DNA of 37,656 nucleotides from Lichtheimia corymbifera B2541 (GCA_000697475.1 JNEU01001171.1:1-37656), one strand, 5' to 3'. Shown: positions 20,813 through 33,384, numbered from the stretch's first letter. The notes: generated from the letters alone by a model not told the origin. Numbers and translations are program-made.

Positions 20813-22018
20813 TTGCAGCTTTGTTTCCCCCCACGGATCTAGTCTTCATTCATCCAGCATCATACAATTCTTCCTCCTCCTTCTTTTCTTCACCATCTCA
20901 CGTTTCTTTTTCCTTCTTCATCCCGAATAGCCTCCTCCTCCTCCTTTTCCAATGTACTTGTTTGATTTGCATAATCCCATACTCCTTGTTCCGATCTATA
21001 CATATGATAAAACAATCGCATCATCTAGTCGGTTTCTTTGTTTGTATGCTTTCATCATTAACGCTCAGGGGTAAAAGAACGTGGTAATGGGTGGGCTGCT
21101 TTGTTCCGAGCAATTGGAGAAATAGCTTCGTATACAAGCTAAAGAAAGAAAGTTTATATTCGTGGATGTCATTTGAATAGGCCGTGTACGCGGTGCATGA
21201 ATGTTGATATTCCTTGCTCTATTGCAGATCTTTCTACTTGTGCTGTATTTCTTGTTGCAGGCAATGGTACCAGTTTAACCGCTGTATTTGCATAAAGGCT
21301 CAAGAAGGAGCTGCTAATAATATCAAATACATCCGGGTTTGATTGTTGTCAGAAATGTATTTTGAGAATTAAGCATCATTCTTATTATAGAGCAATCTCT
21401 GTTTTCTTTGTTCTAGGTTATTTAATATTATGAACTTTGTAAAGCGGTAGTCAAGGAAATCTAATGAATTTGTGTCATACACCAGATTCAATATGCTGAT
21501 GGACATTGTGTATGTGCTATAATTGATGGGGATATACAGTGAGTGGTAGGAGGGGTTACGATATAAAAGTGGGCAAGTTGACAAGGCAGTGCACAAACAA
21601 GGTCATCAAGCATCTGCATATTTACTCTTCAGAGGAGATATGATCTGTCATCCCGTTTAAACCATAGAAGCAAGAAACTATGTTGATTGATTATATGCAA
21701 GGCTGCGCATGAAATGATGGGTGGATGATGAAAGAGAGTAAACTTAACACCCCTCGTCACTCTTTCTCATCAGGTGCCCCATGCTCCTTTGATCCTTTCC
21801 ATCCCCCTTATCCCATTCACATTATTTCTCCCTTCCTACTACCCTTGCTCGTTTCTCATGCAGAGCAGTAAACTCCCTTTTCCCCCTACAGCAATAATAA
21901 AAATGACCTGCATTGCATAGGTGTATATATATATACCTAGTAATATACGCCAACATTTGGGTTTGTCTTGTACCTTGCTTTTCTTTCTTTTCACACACAC
22001 ACTCAAACACACATCACA
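20813..22018. other. Intergenic stretch, no gene seen
   Basis: About 1.2 kb. The first 150 bp is pyrimidine-rich 3' flank of the metallopeptidase-like gene. The rest is AT-rich with only shadow frames. A CA-rich leader (cacacacacactcaaacacacatcac) directly precedes the next start codon. Confidence 0.4.
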
Positions 22019-22558
22019 ATGACACACCTGAAATCAACATGGTCCAGCTTTTTTTCACGCTTCCAACATGACAACAACAACTTACCTGCCAATGGTGACC
22101 GTCGACGTCCATCACATACTAGCAGTTGTAGCTCGCTTTCAATGTGGAGCGATACCGGATCCACATTTTCGGAAAAGAAAAAATCAAGCCGAGGTTTATC
22201 GATTCCATCTCTTTTGCTTCGTCGACGAGGATCAGGTGCGTCTACATCAACATCATGCTCGTCACTCGTATTGGATCAACAACAGCATGACATGGAAAAA
22301 GAAACAAGACGGCTACAGAGCCTTTATGAGCTAGCCTTAGATGAAATCAAGTATGCCGAAGACTCACGTGGATCACCTTACTATCCCGGTGATCGTGTTA
22401 CTGCTCGAGAAGCCATTGATGGATGTGCAACGGCTGTTATGGAATTGCAGCAACAAAATCCAACATTGCAACCACTTATTCATTCTACCATGGCACCTCG
22501 TCTCATTGAACTTGAAACAAAATACCATGCACTACCGAAACCAGCCGATGAGGCATAA
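22019..22558 (+). CDS. Small Ser-rich protein of unknown function
   Basis: A single exon of 179 aa. The ATG at 22019 is chosen because the frame's upstream extension has no ATG and a CA-rich leader precedes it. The first half is basic and Ser-rich (SSCSSLSMWSDTGS, SLLLRRRGSG), with many possible phosphorylation sites. The second half, from about residue 88, is predicted mainly helical (ETRRLQSLYELALDEIKYAE, later VTAREAIDGCATAVMELQQQ). No signal peptide or membrane segment is visible. Codon use matches the neighbours. I do not recognise the family; the helical part could be a small protein-interaction bundle. It is complete at both ends. Confidence 0.72.
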   Translation: MTHLKSTWSSFFSRFQHDNNNLPANGDRRRPSHTSSCSSLSMWSDTGSTFSEKKKSSRGLSIPSLLLRRRGSGASTSTSCSSLVLDQQQHDMEKETRRLQSLYELALDEIKYAEDSRGSPYYPGDRVTAREAIDGCATAVMELQQQNPTLQPLIHSTMAPRLIELETKYHALPKPADEA

Positions 22559-23016
22559 TCATCATCATATAGCATATGCTTTACTTGTAATTCGCTCTTT
22601 TGTATAATAATCCATAGCATCCACAAATGCATATTCTCACTCAAGCAAAAGAAAAAAAAAGTCTCAACCACTTTTAATACCTTTAACCATTCTCGTTCAA
22701 TTTGATTGTGTTGTTCATCAAAACAAAGAAGTGTCATCATAGGAGGAGTAGGAGGAGGAGTAAACCATTATCATGCAACAAAGAAACAAGCGTGTTACGA
22801 CACGTGATGAGGGGAGAAAGGCATCTTTTCTTACTTTACGCACGAGTTCATCTCCTCCTTCTGTAATGGCTTTATTCAATGTAAAGAGGGGAATAGGCGA
22901 TGACGGCATATTGGGCAATCAGGAACAATTCGGGCTTTTCGGGCAATTTATGCAACACCACGACCTCCTCAGCCCCGTCCCTTTATTCTCGTCAACCACT
23001 TTTACTTCATACAAGG
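22559..23016. other. Intergenic stretch, no gene seen
   Basis: About 460 bp with a GGA-repeat tract at 22741-22760. The reading frame of the next gene extends upstream to an alternative ATG at 22900, so part of this stretch may be coding or leader. Confidence 0.4.
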
Positions 23017-24492
23017 ATGCTGTCATTGTGCGAGCTTCCTATTGACATTCTCACTGAAGAACTATTGCCTCTCTTACACATTGGCGACTTGGCTACATTA
23101 GCATCGACATGCCGACATTTGAAAGTGCTTTGCAATGAGGACAGGTTGTGGCGATATCGGGCAGCTGCCGACTTTTCCTTGGATACGTCAGGACTTGAGC
23201 CTTATCAAGGATGGAAACAGACATACAAGAAGATGGTGGATAACAGCGTGGTCTATGTGTGGGGCGAGAATTACGATAAACGACTTGGAACCCATGACAA
23301 CGGTATGGATGATAGCAGTCAGCAGTAAGTTATACGTGTATCGTGCTGCTATTGCCATCACACCAAATCATCTCATCTACAAGGTCATTTTAGATTGGTT
23401 ACGCCTATCAAGATGACAAAGTTGGCTGGAAAAGGCATTGCACAAGTTGTGACAGGTGGATGGTCATTTCATGCATTGGATTACCGAGGGCGTGTCTGGA
23501 TGTGGGGACTGGTAAGCTTATAATGGAAATGGAGGATTGCACGTTCTTATGCTGGTCACGTGTAGATGCAACCAAGGAATCCATTGACGGGTCATGGTGA
23601 TGAAAAAGCTACATTTGGTGTCGTGCACTTGCCATCCAATATCCGAATCACATCCCTTGCAAGTGGTCGTTCACACGCTATTGCACTTGATGAAGGGGGC
23701 AGAGTCTGGCATTGGTCCAATCGTTGGCAACCCATGTTGGTGAAGAGTACTGGTTCTGCACCCATTATCCAAATCACAGCCTGTGCGTTTTATTCGGCTG
23801 CCTTATCCAGAACGGGTGACCTTTATATCATCAGCTATCCAATCATCAATTCAACTCCAAACGTGAATCACATATCAATGCCATTGCTACTGCACTCGTG
23901 CGATCGTGTTATCCAAATCGCAGGAATGGATTCAGCGATACTTGTTCTTACAGACCATGGTCGGCTATTCAGAGTTTCTACACCAAGGAACCACGACGAC
24001 ATCCAAGAATTGCTTGGCTTTTCCACCACCTTGAATGGCAACAATCGGCTATCTATCACGGCTCATCATCATTGGTTCGCTATTGTCAACCATACTGAAA
24101 ACAAGATAATACTGGGGGACCAAAGACATGATCAGCCATTACAGCAATTCAGCATAGACACGTTAGTGAACAGGATATTGTTGGGCAAGTAAGTTGTAAT
24201 GGGGAGACACACACACATGGTCAAACATGGAAATTGACACACAGGTGCGTGTAGGAATCACATGGGCATACTCACGGTGGATGGAACTTTGCTGACAGGG
24301 AGCTTTCTTCAAAACGCTGCAACAACAGACGCCATCCCATTGCCAGGCCGTCGCCATCCTCATGATCCATCATCTAGTACTTTTGCTGAAGCATATGCCG
24401 CAATGGATTTCGATACTCCTATGCATGTATACGCTGCAGGATTCGGAGGAGAGCATTCAGCGTGTTTGGCTTTACCCCGCGAAATTTTCTAG
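23017..24492 (+). CDS. F-box protein with RCC1-like repeats (SAF1-like)
   Basis: Exons 23017-23324, 23394-23511, 23566-24188 and 24255-24492 give 428 aa. An F-box opens the protein (CELPIDILTEELLPLLHIGD, then LASTCRHLKVLCNEDRLWR), which should bind Skp1 in an SCF ubiquitin ligase. RCC1-type blades follow: VYVWGENYDKRLG, then SFHALDYRGRVWMWG, SHAIALDEGGRVW and ILVLTDHGRLFRV, ending GGEHSACLALP. The F-box plus RCC1 arrangement matches yeast Saf1, which targets vacuolar/adenine-metabolism proteins; the target here is unknown. The blades are uneven and some glycines are missing, as in Saf1. An in-frame ATG at 22900 would add 39 residues; I chose 23017 because the F-box begins there. Confidence 0.85.
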
Positions 24493-25901
24493 AATGGGTT
24501 CTCACTCGAATCTTGTATTACGACGATAACGATGCCGATCTGGATCAAGACAACGCTGTTGGTCTATTAGTATAACGACCCGAGACTTCGGTTTTTTTCA
24601 CGCATCAAGATTCATTCCTCTCTCCCCTCCCCCCATTCACTTTACCCGATACGTTCCGGGGTGCGTGTGTTGTGTGTGTATTTGTATACCTGACAAGTGG
24701 TAGTTCACGAGATAAACCTTCTTTCTTGATTGTAAAAAACTGCTTAGCAAGCACTTGTTATAATTTTGGTAGCCGTGTGTACTTTTTTTTCGGCCGTGGG
24801 TGTCTGTAAAGTGTCATGATTGGCATGTTGTTTGTTTACAATTCTTGTCACACTCTAGGAACTCTTATATCCAACAACTCCTCCCCAAAATAGATCAGAG
24901 ATCTTACACATGCCTTTGATCCCACGAACAGTCAAGAATTGCTTTTCATGCTAATGGTATGTGTTACAGGTTAGAGTTAGCTTGACGAATCGCTAATTGC
25001 AAAAGAAGGATGGGATGATAATGAGCTTTTACAGCAGAGACCAAGAGTCAAAAGTTCAAGAATAAGCGAGTGGGTCTGTGCGTCAAGGTCATTATGGAGA
25101 TATGATACGTGAACACACGTGCTGTGCTCACTTGTTGCACGGCATGTGAGAATGGGAACAATGGAGAGTGATTTTGTTTTCTCCATAATGTCATCAATAG
25201 GAGTAGAGTAATTAACGTGAGAGCGACTTGTCATGGATAATGCATCCTTTCAGATCTTGACATTGCACAACCACAGCCCAGCTGTCGTTACTGGTTCATG
25301 AAATGCTTGTGAATCCCATGTGTTTATCATATCCCAAGTCAGGTGCTCCATGCGAAAGGAGGTCACTGCATGCTTGCATTCTCGAGCAAAGCGCAAACAA
25401 TGATGGCCGATTGCTACCAAAAACGAAATATGTCACTCTTTGTTTCGATATTGGATACATTATCATGCATTATCTATAATAAATTACTGTATCCAGAAAT
25501 AAACAAGGTAATTATTGGCTACAAAGTGAAGCAATATCAATCACTACGCCTCAACATTCGGTCATCTCATCAACCATCACCACCATGCTTTCAATGAAAA
25601 AGGTACACAAAGCATTAGCCATTAGTGATTCTTCACATCCATTTTATTCCCCAATTGTTGTGCAAGGACCAAGCCCTAACAGCAAGAAAGCGATGGCTGT
25701 GTACGAAGAAAGAGTTAGTCAGCTGAAGTGGAGGGGGGGTAACAGGAATGTGCACGCGTTTTACCCACCGATCCCCTGTGCTGTGTCACCACAAGTAGTT
25801 TGATGTCCAGATTTATACCAGCGAGCTTTAATTTTTATTTCAATCAATCCAGCTGGAGTGCTCTTCTTTTTCCACTTTCTCCACTTTTTTCATCTTGCTA
25901 T
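24493..25901. other. Intergenic stretch, no convincing gene
   Basis: About 1.4 kb. The GT-rich tract at 24661-24680 and a T-rich tract at 24783-24790 are simple sequence. A 72-codon frame at 25585-25803 has an ATG but no recognisable protein features. The last 60 bp before 25902 is a pyrimidine-rich leader for the flavoprotein gene. Confidence 0.4.
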
Positions 25902-28782
25902 ATGTCACATCAATCCGATGTCCTGATCGTCGGTGCAGGTACAGCTCGGCTATAAACAAACAAACAAACACCATCATTAAGCTCATTTGTTGATTGTACA
26001 ACGCGTCTCTCGTTACATAAACAGGTCCTACAGGTCTATATGCTGCTTTACTGCTGAGCCATATGGGCTGTTCGATTCGCATTATCGGTGAGACATGAAC
26101 AATCACAATAAGCAATTCTCATGTATTCATCGCATGGCCGAATATCTATAGACAAAAAAGGTGCCCTTGATCCCTATGACAACCCCAACTATATCTGGTC
26201 ACCAAGATCGCTTCAATTATTGCAGGCATTTGATTTAACCAACATGCTTGCTGAGCGCGGACAACGACATTGGCGACTCGAAACGTATACCAACAAGGGT
26301 TACGGAAGCAATGCAATAACCACCGATCGACGTAATCACAATGTGTGGGAAAACGAGGCGACCGAGTTTAGCTGGAGCTTGTCATGCGAATGCGATCGTG
26401 TGTGCCGAGCCATGATTGATACACTGGAGCAGCGGGGCGTTGAAATTCAATACAATCACGAGCTTGTTGATCTTGAAAATCATCCAACATTTGCCAACGC
26501 ATCGATTCGCACACCCACATCCTCTTATGACTGGAAATCACAGATTGTTCTTGGTGCTGACGGCGGCAACAGCTTGGTGCGACAAAAGTTGGGTATGTTT
26601 TCCTTTTCTTTACTTGCTGTGTAACTTCATTACGTCGTTTCGTCTAACACCGGTGCTGTCGTTTTTGTTTCAGGCATTGCATATGAGCGCCCAAGAAAAA
26701 GCAGCACCGTATTTTACACGGTGGAAGCTACGGTCAATACTAACTTTCCAAGCGCACGCAGCATGTCGTCCGTTACCAAGGATGAGAATACATTGTTCAT
26801 CGTTGGTAAGCATAATGAGAGCCTTATTGTTGCTGAGGTACTTTATATATTCACCAGCAAATGTGTGTGTATCTAGGACACCGCAACAACAAGATGTATA
26901 TATCATTTGAGCATCGCCCCAAGTGGAGTCGCCTCACCATTGATGATGACGTGCCTCTCATTCTTGCTCAAAAGCATATTAAATCTGTACTCGATCCATA
27001 CCAAATTGAATTTACGCAGGTGCATGCATACCGAAGATGGTCAGGTACGTCAATGTCAGAATTAAGCGTATTTCTCGATCTCATTTTATTTATAATTAAG
27101 CGAGTGAACGAGTGTGTGAAGAATATGCAATTGATCGAAAATACTTTTTAGCTGGTGGCTCAGCACAAACTGTATCGCCTGAAGGGTTACTTGGATCCGA
27201 CTTGGGATTGGAGCAAGTACACAATTTATGCTGGAAAATAGCTCTTGTTCTCAAGCATCGTGGATCACCTCAGCTGCTTGACACCTATGCTGATGAATGC
27301 CAATCGAAATGGGCTGATACGATATCAGCATCCAATGCATTGATTCACCTTTTCACTTGTAAAACACCGACATCAGGCACGGGTCTCAACTCAACACCTG
27401 ACCGTGAGCTCGGATATCAACTCCACCGCAATAAGCATAGCCTTGTTGGTGAAACGCCCTATCACGCCAACCTTGTCAATGTCGATACCACCAGCACCAT
27501 CTCATTCAACTCACACAATAGCAATGACACCATTCAAGCTGCTGCTGTAGTGACGATGCGTGCACAGTGCAAGATTCACCCTGGTAGTCCTGGTACCCTA
27601 GCCCAAAACTCCAAACTCAAACCATACACTTTGTTCAGTCTCCTGGTGTCACCTTCAAGCAAAACACCGTCTCCGCCTTCAAGTACAAAGAACACTAGCA
27701 CCGATGACCGTCCGCCTCGTTCACGTACTTCTAAACGTCGATGGCGATCACGTTCGAATTCAGTCTCGGGTCCAAGTCGCTTTTTCGCACCATTTCTCGG
27801 CAGCATCGCCAAACGACAATATGACATTCCATTCACCACGACTACCAATAACTCCGTTCAGCCTTCCTCGCTTGCTGATCGATGGCGCATGATTAAAACA
27901 ACCCATTATCGCCTTGTCGACCGTATGTCGTCTGGATCATTTTCATTCACACTACTCGTATTTGCAGGATCCATTGCTGAACGTGAGAATCTGGCACTGT
28001 TGCAACGTTTTCGACGACATCTTGAAGAACCACATTCCTTTTATAAACGATATGAAAAGCTACATTATCCTTTCAATTACACAGTAACCCAGCAACAGCA
28101 GCAACAGCAACAACAACAACAGCGGTCATCCTCCTCCTCCACAACATCCACGACAAAACAACGCGATAGTCATGGTTGGCGTGATACCATTCGTTCTTCT
28201 CGTTCATCGACTACAACATCCTCATCATCCGCAGCTTCATTCTTTCGATTTTCTGCCAGTCTCTTTCCATCACCACCTACATCACCAGTTTCTTCATCAG
28301 CTGGTCGAAGCTCGTTTGATCAACCACGTCCCTCTATTGACACATACACATATCGTCGTGCTCGTAGCACATGCAGCACCACCGCACCAGCAACATCATC
28401 TATTATCAATAACAACAATGATAAAGGCGCTCTCTTCTCATTCTTGTATATTACCACATCCACGAGAACAGAGGTCACCAAGTTCTTGAATGACACCAAA
28501 CCATCTATTGTACACGCCACTTTTCCCTTTGGTCTTGACACTGTCTATCTTGATCATGACAGGGATTGTCACACAGCATACCGTGCAGCAACATTACCAG
28601 CCACCAGCAATTACAGACCTACCATTGTCGTTGTCCGTCCAGATGGTTACATTAGTGCACGCGTTGAGCTCCAGAACGATACCGACTTTGAAAAGCTCGA
28701 TCAATACTTTGACTCCTTTTTACGACCACCTATTGATATGACTAGTGCTGCTGCCATGGCAGCTGATTTCTATGACTTGTAA
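25902..28782 (+). CDS. Phenol-hydroxylase-like FAD monooxygenase, divergent
   Basis: Exons 25902-25938, 26025-26087, 26152-26592, 26674-26805, 26877-27044 and 27122-28782 give 833 aa. The fold is that of group A aromatic hydroxylases, which use FAD and NADPH to hydroxylate phenols. The dinucleotide motif GAGPTG is at 11-16 and the GADGGNSLVR motif has Asp170. The second FAD motif, normally GDAAH...P, reads LAGGSAQTVSPEGLLGSDLG (290-309), so its Asp and His are replaced while Pro300 stays. The C-terminal thioredoxin-like dimerisation domain is present but split by Ser-rich insertions and a polyglutamine run (604-615). That explains the length above the usual 600-660. It may be a divergent enzyme or a non-catalytic flavoprotein. 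It converges with NAP1. Confidence 0.85.
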
Positions 28783-28972
28783 ATATATACCCCCATTCAT
28801 TCATTATAGCATACCCTCCAAAAACCAATTGTCGATAATGAACTCGAGAGAAAGAATAGCATGATACATGTCTTTTATAATTGCATGGTCTACAATGTGT
28901 GCTAAGTGTAAGAAAGGCTCTTTTGAAAATGCATTGATAAAGGGAGTAAAGGTGTACAGAATATATGTTTGT

Positions 28973-30579
28973 TTAGGATTGCTTGCATTCAGGTGCATTC
29001 TCGCCCTTGTTGGCAGGCTATAAAATAGAGCAATTAGTCTCCAACCAAATAAATCATCCATTCATGAATACTTACAGCAGCATCGTCATCATCGTCATCA
29101 TCGTCATCTTCATCGTCATCTTCCTCATCGTCATCCTCGTCATCATAAAAGTCGTCCTACCAAAGAAAAAAGATTTAATGATCGATTCCCATGACACCAT
29201 ATGATCTACGTACCTCGAAATCATCATCGCCTTCAAAGTCCTCATATTCAAGAGCCTTGCCAGTGAAGTAATCAACAGCATGAGGGATAATCTTGTCCTT
29301 GAATTCCTCACCCATCTCATAATCAGCTTCAAGCTTGGCATCCAATCCTTCAGCTTCCTCTTCGTCTAATTCCTCATCCTCACCAGGGAACACGGGAGGG
29401 CTGAAAAAGTTGAAGAAAGTCTCTGCAGGAACAGTACGCTTAACGACGCGAGTCTTGTTGGTGCCTAACATGTCATGGAGATGATTAGCATCATTGATGA
29501 CCACTCCTAGCATCCATATTGCTTTTCAAGACCTACCCTTATGACGTTGCTTCTTAGTTTCGACAGTGACAGTCAAATCCTTGCCTTCCTTCCAGTTAAT
29601 CTTGGCACCTTCGGCATGATCATAGACAAAGTCACCACCTTGAGCGTGCTCTTGATAGTAGTAAGTCTTGGACAAGACCTTGTCGGTGAAGTAGTCATTG
29701 TCAGCAAATTCAAACTCAAGCTTGAAGCCAGGCTTTTCCATGTAGGACATGCGAATATCCACAAGCTGACGAAGGATTTCTTCATCTTGATCAGTGATCG
29801 TCTCACCGATTTGGGGATGGTTCTTGAGCAAAGTGAGCCAGAATTCGGGAATACCCTTGACTTGCTTGTCCTCTTCATCCTCTTCCTCTTCAGCAGCAGC
29901 CTTCTTGGTCTCTTGCTTTTCTTGATCCTCGTCTTCCTCATCTTCATCCACCTTGGCACCCAACTCGACCTCTTGTTCAGTAGGTTCGTAACGGCCATTG
30001 ACAACATCAGCACGCTTGGCATAAAGCGGCTTGTATAATTCAAGGTACTTTTTCTCAAGAGCAAGCACTTCTTCTTGGAACTTGCCCTCCAACTCGGCAT
30101 GTTGAGACTGAAGATATTTCAAACCATTGATACGGCGTTGCACGGAAGGAGGAAGCGATTCAACGTATCCAGATGATTGACCAACAAGTGTACCAAGCTT
30201 TCCTTGAAGCATACTGATCAAAGCTGGGTTGCTAGTGAAGGCACCACCGAGAGCAGAGGATTGGCCAGCAGCACCTATATGTTGTTATATCATCCTATTA
30301 GCTTACTCCTTGTTTTCTCTGTCTATATACATATAAAGCGAATACATACCTGGTGTAGTGATAGTCTCCATGTCTTCGGAAATAGTAGTGATATTGGGCT
30401 TGTAAGACGAAGTGATGGGTGCTGGGTTGATTGGTGTGTTTTGTGGAGTGGGAGCAGTGGACGGATCCTTCTTGTTCTTAATGTCAAGATTAGAAGAAGC
30501 TATCGCAAAAGTAAAAAAGAGTCAGTAATGCAGGGAATGCCGTCGTTGACCGATCAAGCTTACTTGATTGCTGATCCAT
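28973..30579 (-). CDS. NAP1: Nucleosome assembly protein 1 (histone H2A-H2B chaperone)
   Basis: Exons on the minus strand: 30564-30579, 30350-30499, 29537-30274, 29214-29464, 29076-29156 and 28973-29017, giving 426 aa. NAP1 carries H2A-H2B dimers, assembles nucleosomes and shuttles between cytoplasm and nucleus. The core runs from about residue 85 (LPPSVQRRINGLKYLQ) through the dimerisation helix, an acidic insert (VDEDEEDEDQEKQ), GIPEFWLTLLKNHP, and the earmuff with VYDHAEGAKINWKEGKDLTV. It is followed by FFNFFSPP. The tail is almost pure Asp/Glu (386-410). The protein ends CKQS, a CaaX-type farnesylation motif like the CKQQ end of animal NAP1 proteins. The first exon codes only five residues plus one base. 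It lies 180 bp from the RAD23 stop, in tandem with it. Confidence 0.96.
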
Positions 30580-30759
30580 GAAAGAAGATAAGCGTTAACG
30601 CTATAAACTTTTTGAATTCGGCGGTCACTTAAAAAACTTGTTCCGCAGTTGCTGAGTGGATAACGATCTTGCTACCATCAATTGCAATCCAAAATGAAGC
30701 TTCATTTCATTTATTTGTTTTTTTCTTTGTTCAAGTAGGTCATAAGGGGTAGTATACGA

Positions 30760-32535
30760 TTACTCAAAGTCATCGGCACCATTGTCAAAGAGGTAGTTGG
30801 CAGCGAGTTCTATAAATAAGAAAAGACAATGAGCCATTTTGAACCAACACTCATACACAAATCTCCATGGTTACCTTCATTCTTATCACAAGCAAAGTAT
30901 GCTTCAATGGCCTGTGCACGATCAAATCCTAGACCCTCCAGCTAGATAAAAAAAAAAACATTAGTCTCTCTTGTCGTAGCTATCAGAACATTCATATGCA
31001 CATACCCGATCAATAGCTTCCTTCTCCTCTTGCGTAACCTAACAATCACGATGATGATGAGCCATTGTCCGCTTACTGTGTCTTACTCTCTTACCTGGAT
31101 AACATGAGAACCAGGAGGCACAGAACCCCCTTCTTCATCACCACCCTCCATCAATAATTGGAAAAATCCTTGTGGGTCCGAGTTGATCATGCGAAGCAAT
31201 TCTGGGTTGGATTGACCGAGTTGTTGCAAAAGAGGTTGCAAAAGACTAGGGTTGCTCTGCACAAGTTGTCGTAATTGTTGAAAGTGAGGCGTATTACGAA
31301 GCTGCGAGAAATCGACATTGCCTGTACCAGATTGCTGTTGTTGTTGTTGCTGCTGCTGAGCAGCTTGTTGAGCTGCAAGGAAAAGGTTTTGGCTGGCATC
31401 TAGATATATTACATCCAATGTCAGCTACAATCATTGAATCAAGCATTACATACATACCGTTGCCACGAGTTTGGGTGCTATTAGGGGATGTAGCAGCTGC
31501 TGCTGGTGTCTCGGTGGTATTTGGTGCTCCATCTTGTTGTTGTTGTTGTTGCTCTTGTGAATGTGCTTGTTCAGCTTGCTCCTCGGCCAAAAGATCCTCG
31601 GGAATGCCCTATCAAGTCAATACGCCCATTAACAGGACATCCATCTTCCAATTCATCCCATCCTTACATTGAACAAGTATTCGACAGCACGATCAGGATT
31701 GTTGAAACTTGCACGAAGAGCACGCTTGACCTGATCCCGTTCGAAGCCCATTTCCATCATGTTTTGCACCACACTCTCGTATTGACTACCGGTGACTGTG
31801 GGAGATGTGAATATTATATGGCACAGATGCATACGATCAAAAAGACATTACCTAATGAGCTGTCACTGCTTACTTGTGTGTTTTCTTGAGTAGGTGCCTG
31901 AGTAGAGGGCGTAGTAGTGGTAGCAGCAGCAGCAGCAGCAGGTGCAGGCTGTGATTGTGTGGTGGTGGATGCAGGAGCAGGCTTTTCTTCCTGCTGCTTG
32001 GGAGTCTCTTGTTTCTTTTCAGTTGGCGTAGATGCTGATGTGCTTGATCCCGCAGCTGACGATGTCGTTTTAGGCTTAAATGACCATGTTAGCTTGGATA
32101 TATCAAATCGTGATCCATCATACCTTGGATACCATGACGACCAAAAAGTCCTTTTCGCTGATATTGTATTCTTCAACCTTCTTGTCATCAGCCAGAATCT
32201 TGCCTGTAATTCTATTGATAAGCGTCCTGGCCAATGGCTATCATGTAACACCCACCTGAAAATATCAGTTTTTGCTGCGAAACGGCATGTCCTTGAGATT
32301 CCTCAATCTTTTGCTTGACAGAGAGAATCTGAATAAAGGTAAGAGGCATCAGTCGTTGACAAGCTTCAAGGGAGATTCTCACTCTACTTTCTGTTACGTA
32401 CCGTGTCACTGCCTTCTACGTCGAGCTTGAACTGCTTTTGTTGGAGTGTCTTGACTGTAAGTTGCTGCATGAGGACCTTGTCAGTATCATTGATACGATC
32501 GAAACCATGTCTTGTTTAGAAAGCGAGCTTACCAT
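30760..32535 (-). CDS. RAD23: UV excision repair protein RAD23
   Basis: Exons on the minus strand: 32533-32535, 32402-32464, 32256-32328, 32124-32203, 31852-32074, 31668-31795, 31458-31608, 31095-31399, 31006-31038, 30875-30941 and 30760-30809, giving 391 aa. RAD23 partners Rad4/XPC in DNA damage recognition and ferries ubiquitinated proteins to the proteasome. The ubiquitin-like domain is 1-76 ([29 protein letters not shown]). UBA1 is about 151-191 ([15 protein letters not shown]). The XPC-binding domain is about 263-325 ([20 protein letters not shown]) and UBA2 about 346-388 ([20 protein letters not shown]). Linkers are Ala/Thr/Pro- and Gln-rich. The first coding exon is only ATG, which gives the family-typical MQLTVKTL start. 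An unspliced start at 32470 would give MQQLTVKTL. Eleven exons, all in frame. Confidence 0.95.
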
Positions 32536-33350
32536 GGCTACCGTCGATAATGGGGTAAGATTAGTTGGTTTGAAAAAGCCACGTACTCTGCAGGACAAAG
32601 TGGAAGCGCGACATCATTCTCACATATCCCAACCCAGTGACTGGCGCTTCATTGCCCTATCTTACCCACGCCTTGGTCACCCCACCCACCCTTTTGCATA
32701 ACCTATCTCTTTTTACTATCCACGTTCTACTTTTTCATTGTCAAATATTTAGTCTTATTCAGTATGTGATGGTAGTGTACACTAGGAGTAAAGCGTTTCA
32801 ATCGTCGGACAACAATAACAATATCAATGCATGAATTGGGAGCTTCTTCTTTGCCGTGTGCTCTTTAATTACGTATCGCACTACAAGCATTACACACCCA
32901 TGACCATGAAATAATGTAAAACATGCACTCCACTCATACACTGTTACTTTGCATGGCCACGACCCACAACAGCAACCAAATCATGCTTATAATATATCGT
33001 AAAAGTATTCGCTACGTTTTACATCCCGTATGTTATGCAACTCCAAGTGGTGTTTCTTTTTGAATGGGAAATTCTTGGGGAGTGATACATTTCTTTGTGC
33101 CAAGGAGATACCTGGCATGAATAAATAAAGCGGCTTTGAAAGTGGGGAAAGACAATGATCACACACAGCTACATACTGTGATTTCTTTCGAGAGCTCTCT
33201 TGATGTGCTAATTCCGTGCCAAGCACACTAACATTACCTTTCCTCTCTTGTTGAGAGTACCTTTTTATACGCAAACCGACATGTCATGTGATTTACTACT
33301 CAAAGAAAAACAAAGAATGAATCGGATGATCCGATATCGGAAGCTGATTG
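32536..33350. other. Intergenic stretch, no gene seen
   Basis: RAD23 promoter region and unassigned AT-rich sequence. Short frames on both strands show no protein features. Confidence 0.4.
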
Positions 33351-33384
33351 TGGGGAAGCCGCGCATCGACCCCGGTACCTGGAT
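33351..33384 (-). pseudogene. tRNA-Ala 3'-half relic
   Basis: Read on the minus strand, AGGTACCGGGGTCGATGCGC followed by GGCTTCCCCA lines up with the 3' half of the tRNA-Ala genes in the arms (AGGTAC.TGGGATCGACGCCC, AGCTTCTCCA). The 5' half and anticodon arm are missing and the T-stem is disrupted. A palindromic atcggatgatccgat lies nearby at about 33321. It may be an old partial copy of the same tRNA region. Confidence 0.45.

Noticed and set aside
25585..25803. 72-codon frame starting MLSMKKVHKALA
   Set aside because: It has an ATG and a stop but no domain, no homologue that I recognise and no splice support. It lies in the upstream region of the flavoprotein gene.
29541..30038. 165-codon plus-strand frame
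   Set aside because: It is the antisense shadow of NAP1 exon 3; the minus-strand frame carries the conserved NAP1 motifs.
8236..32535. Gene block considered as a metabolic gene cluster
   Set aside because: The products (kinase, SDH, PTPA, NAP1, RAD23 and others) are unrelated housekeeping or regulatory proteins on mixed strands. Only the flavoprotein would fit such a cluster.
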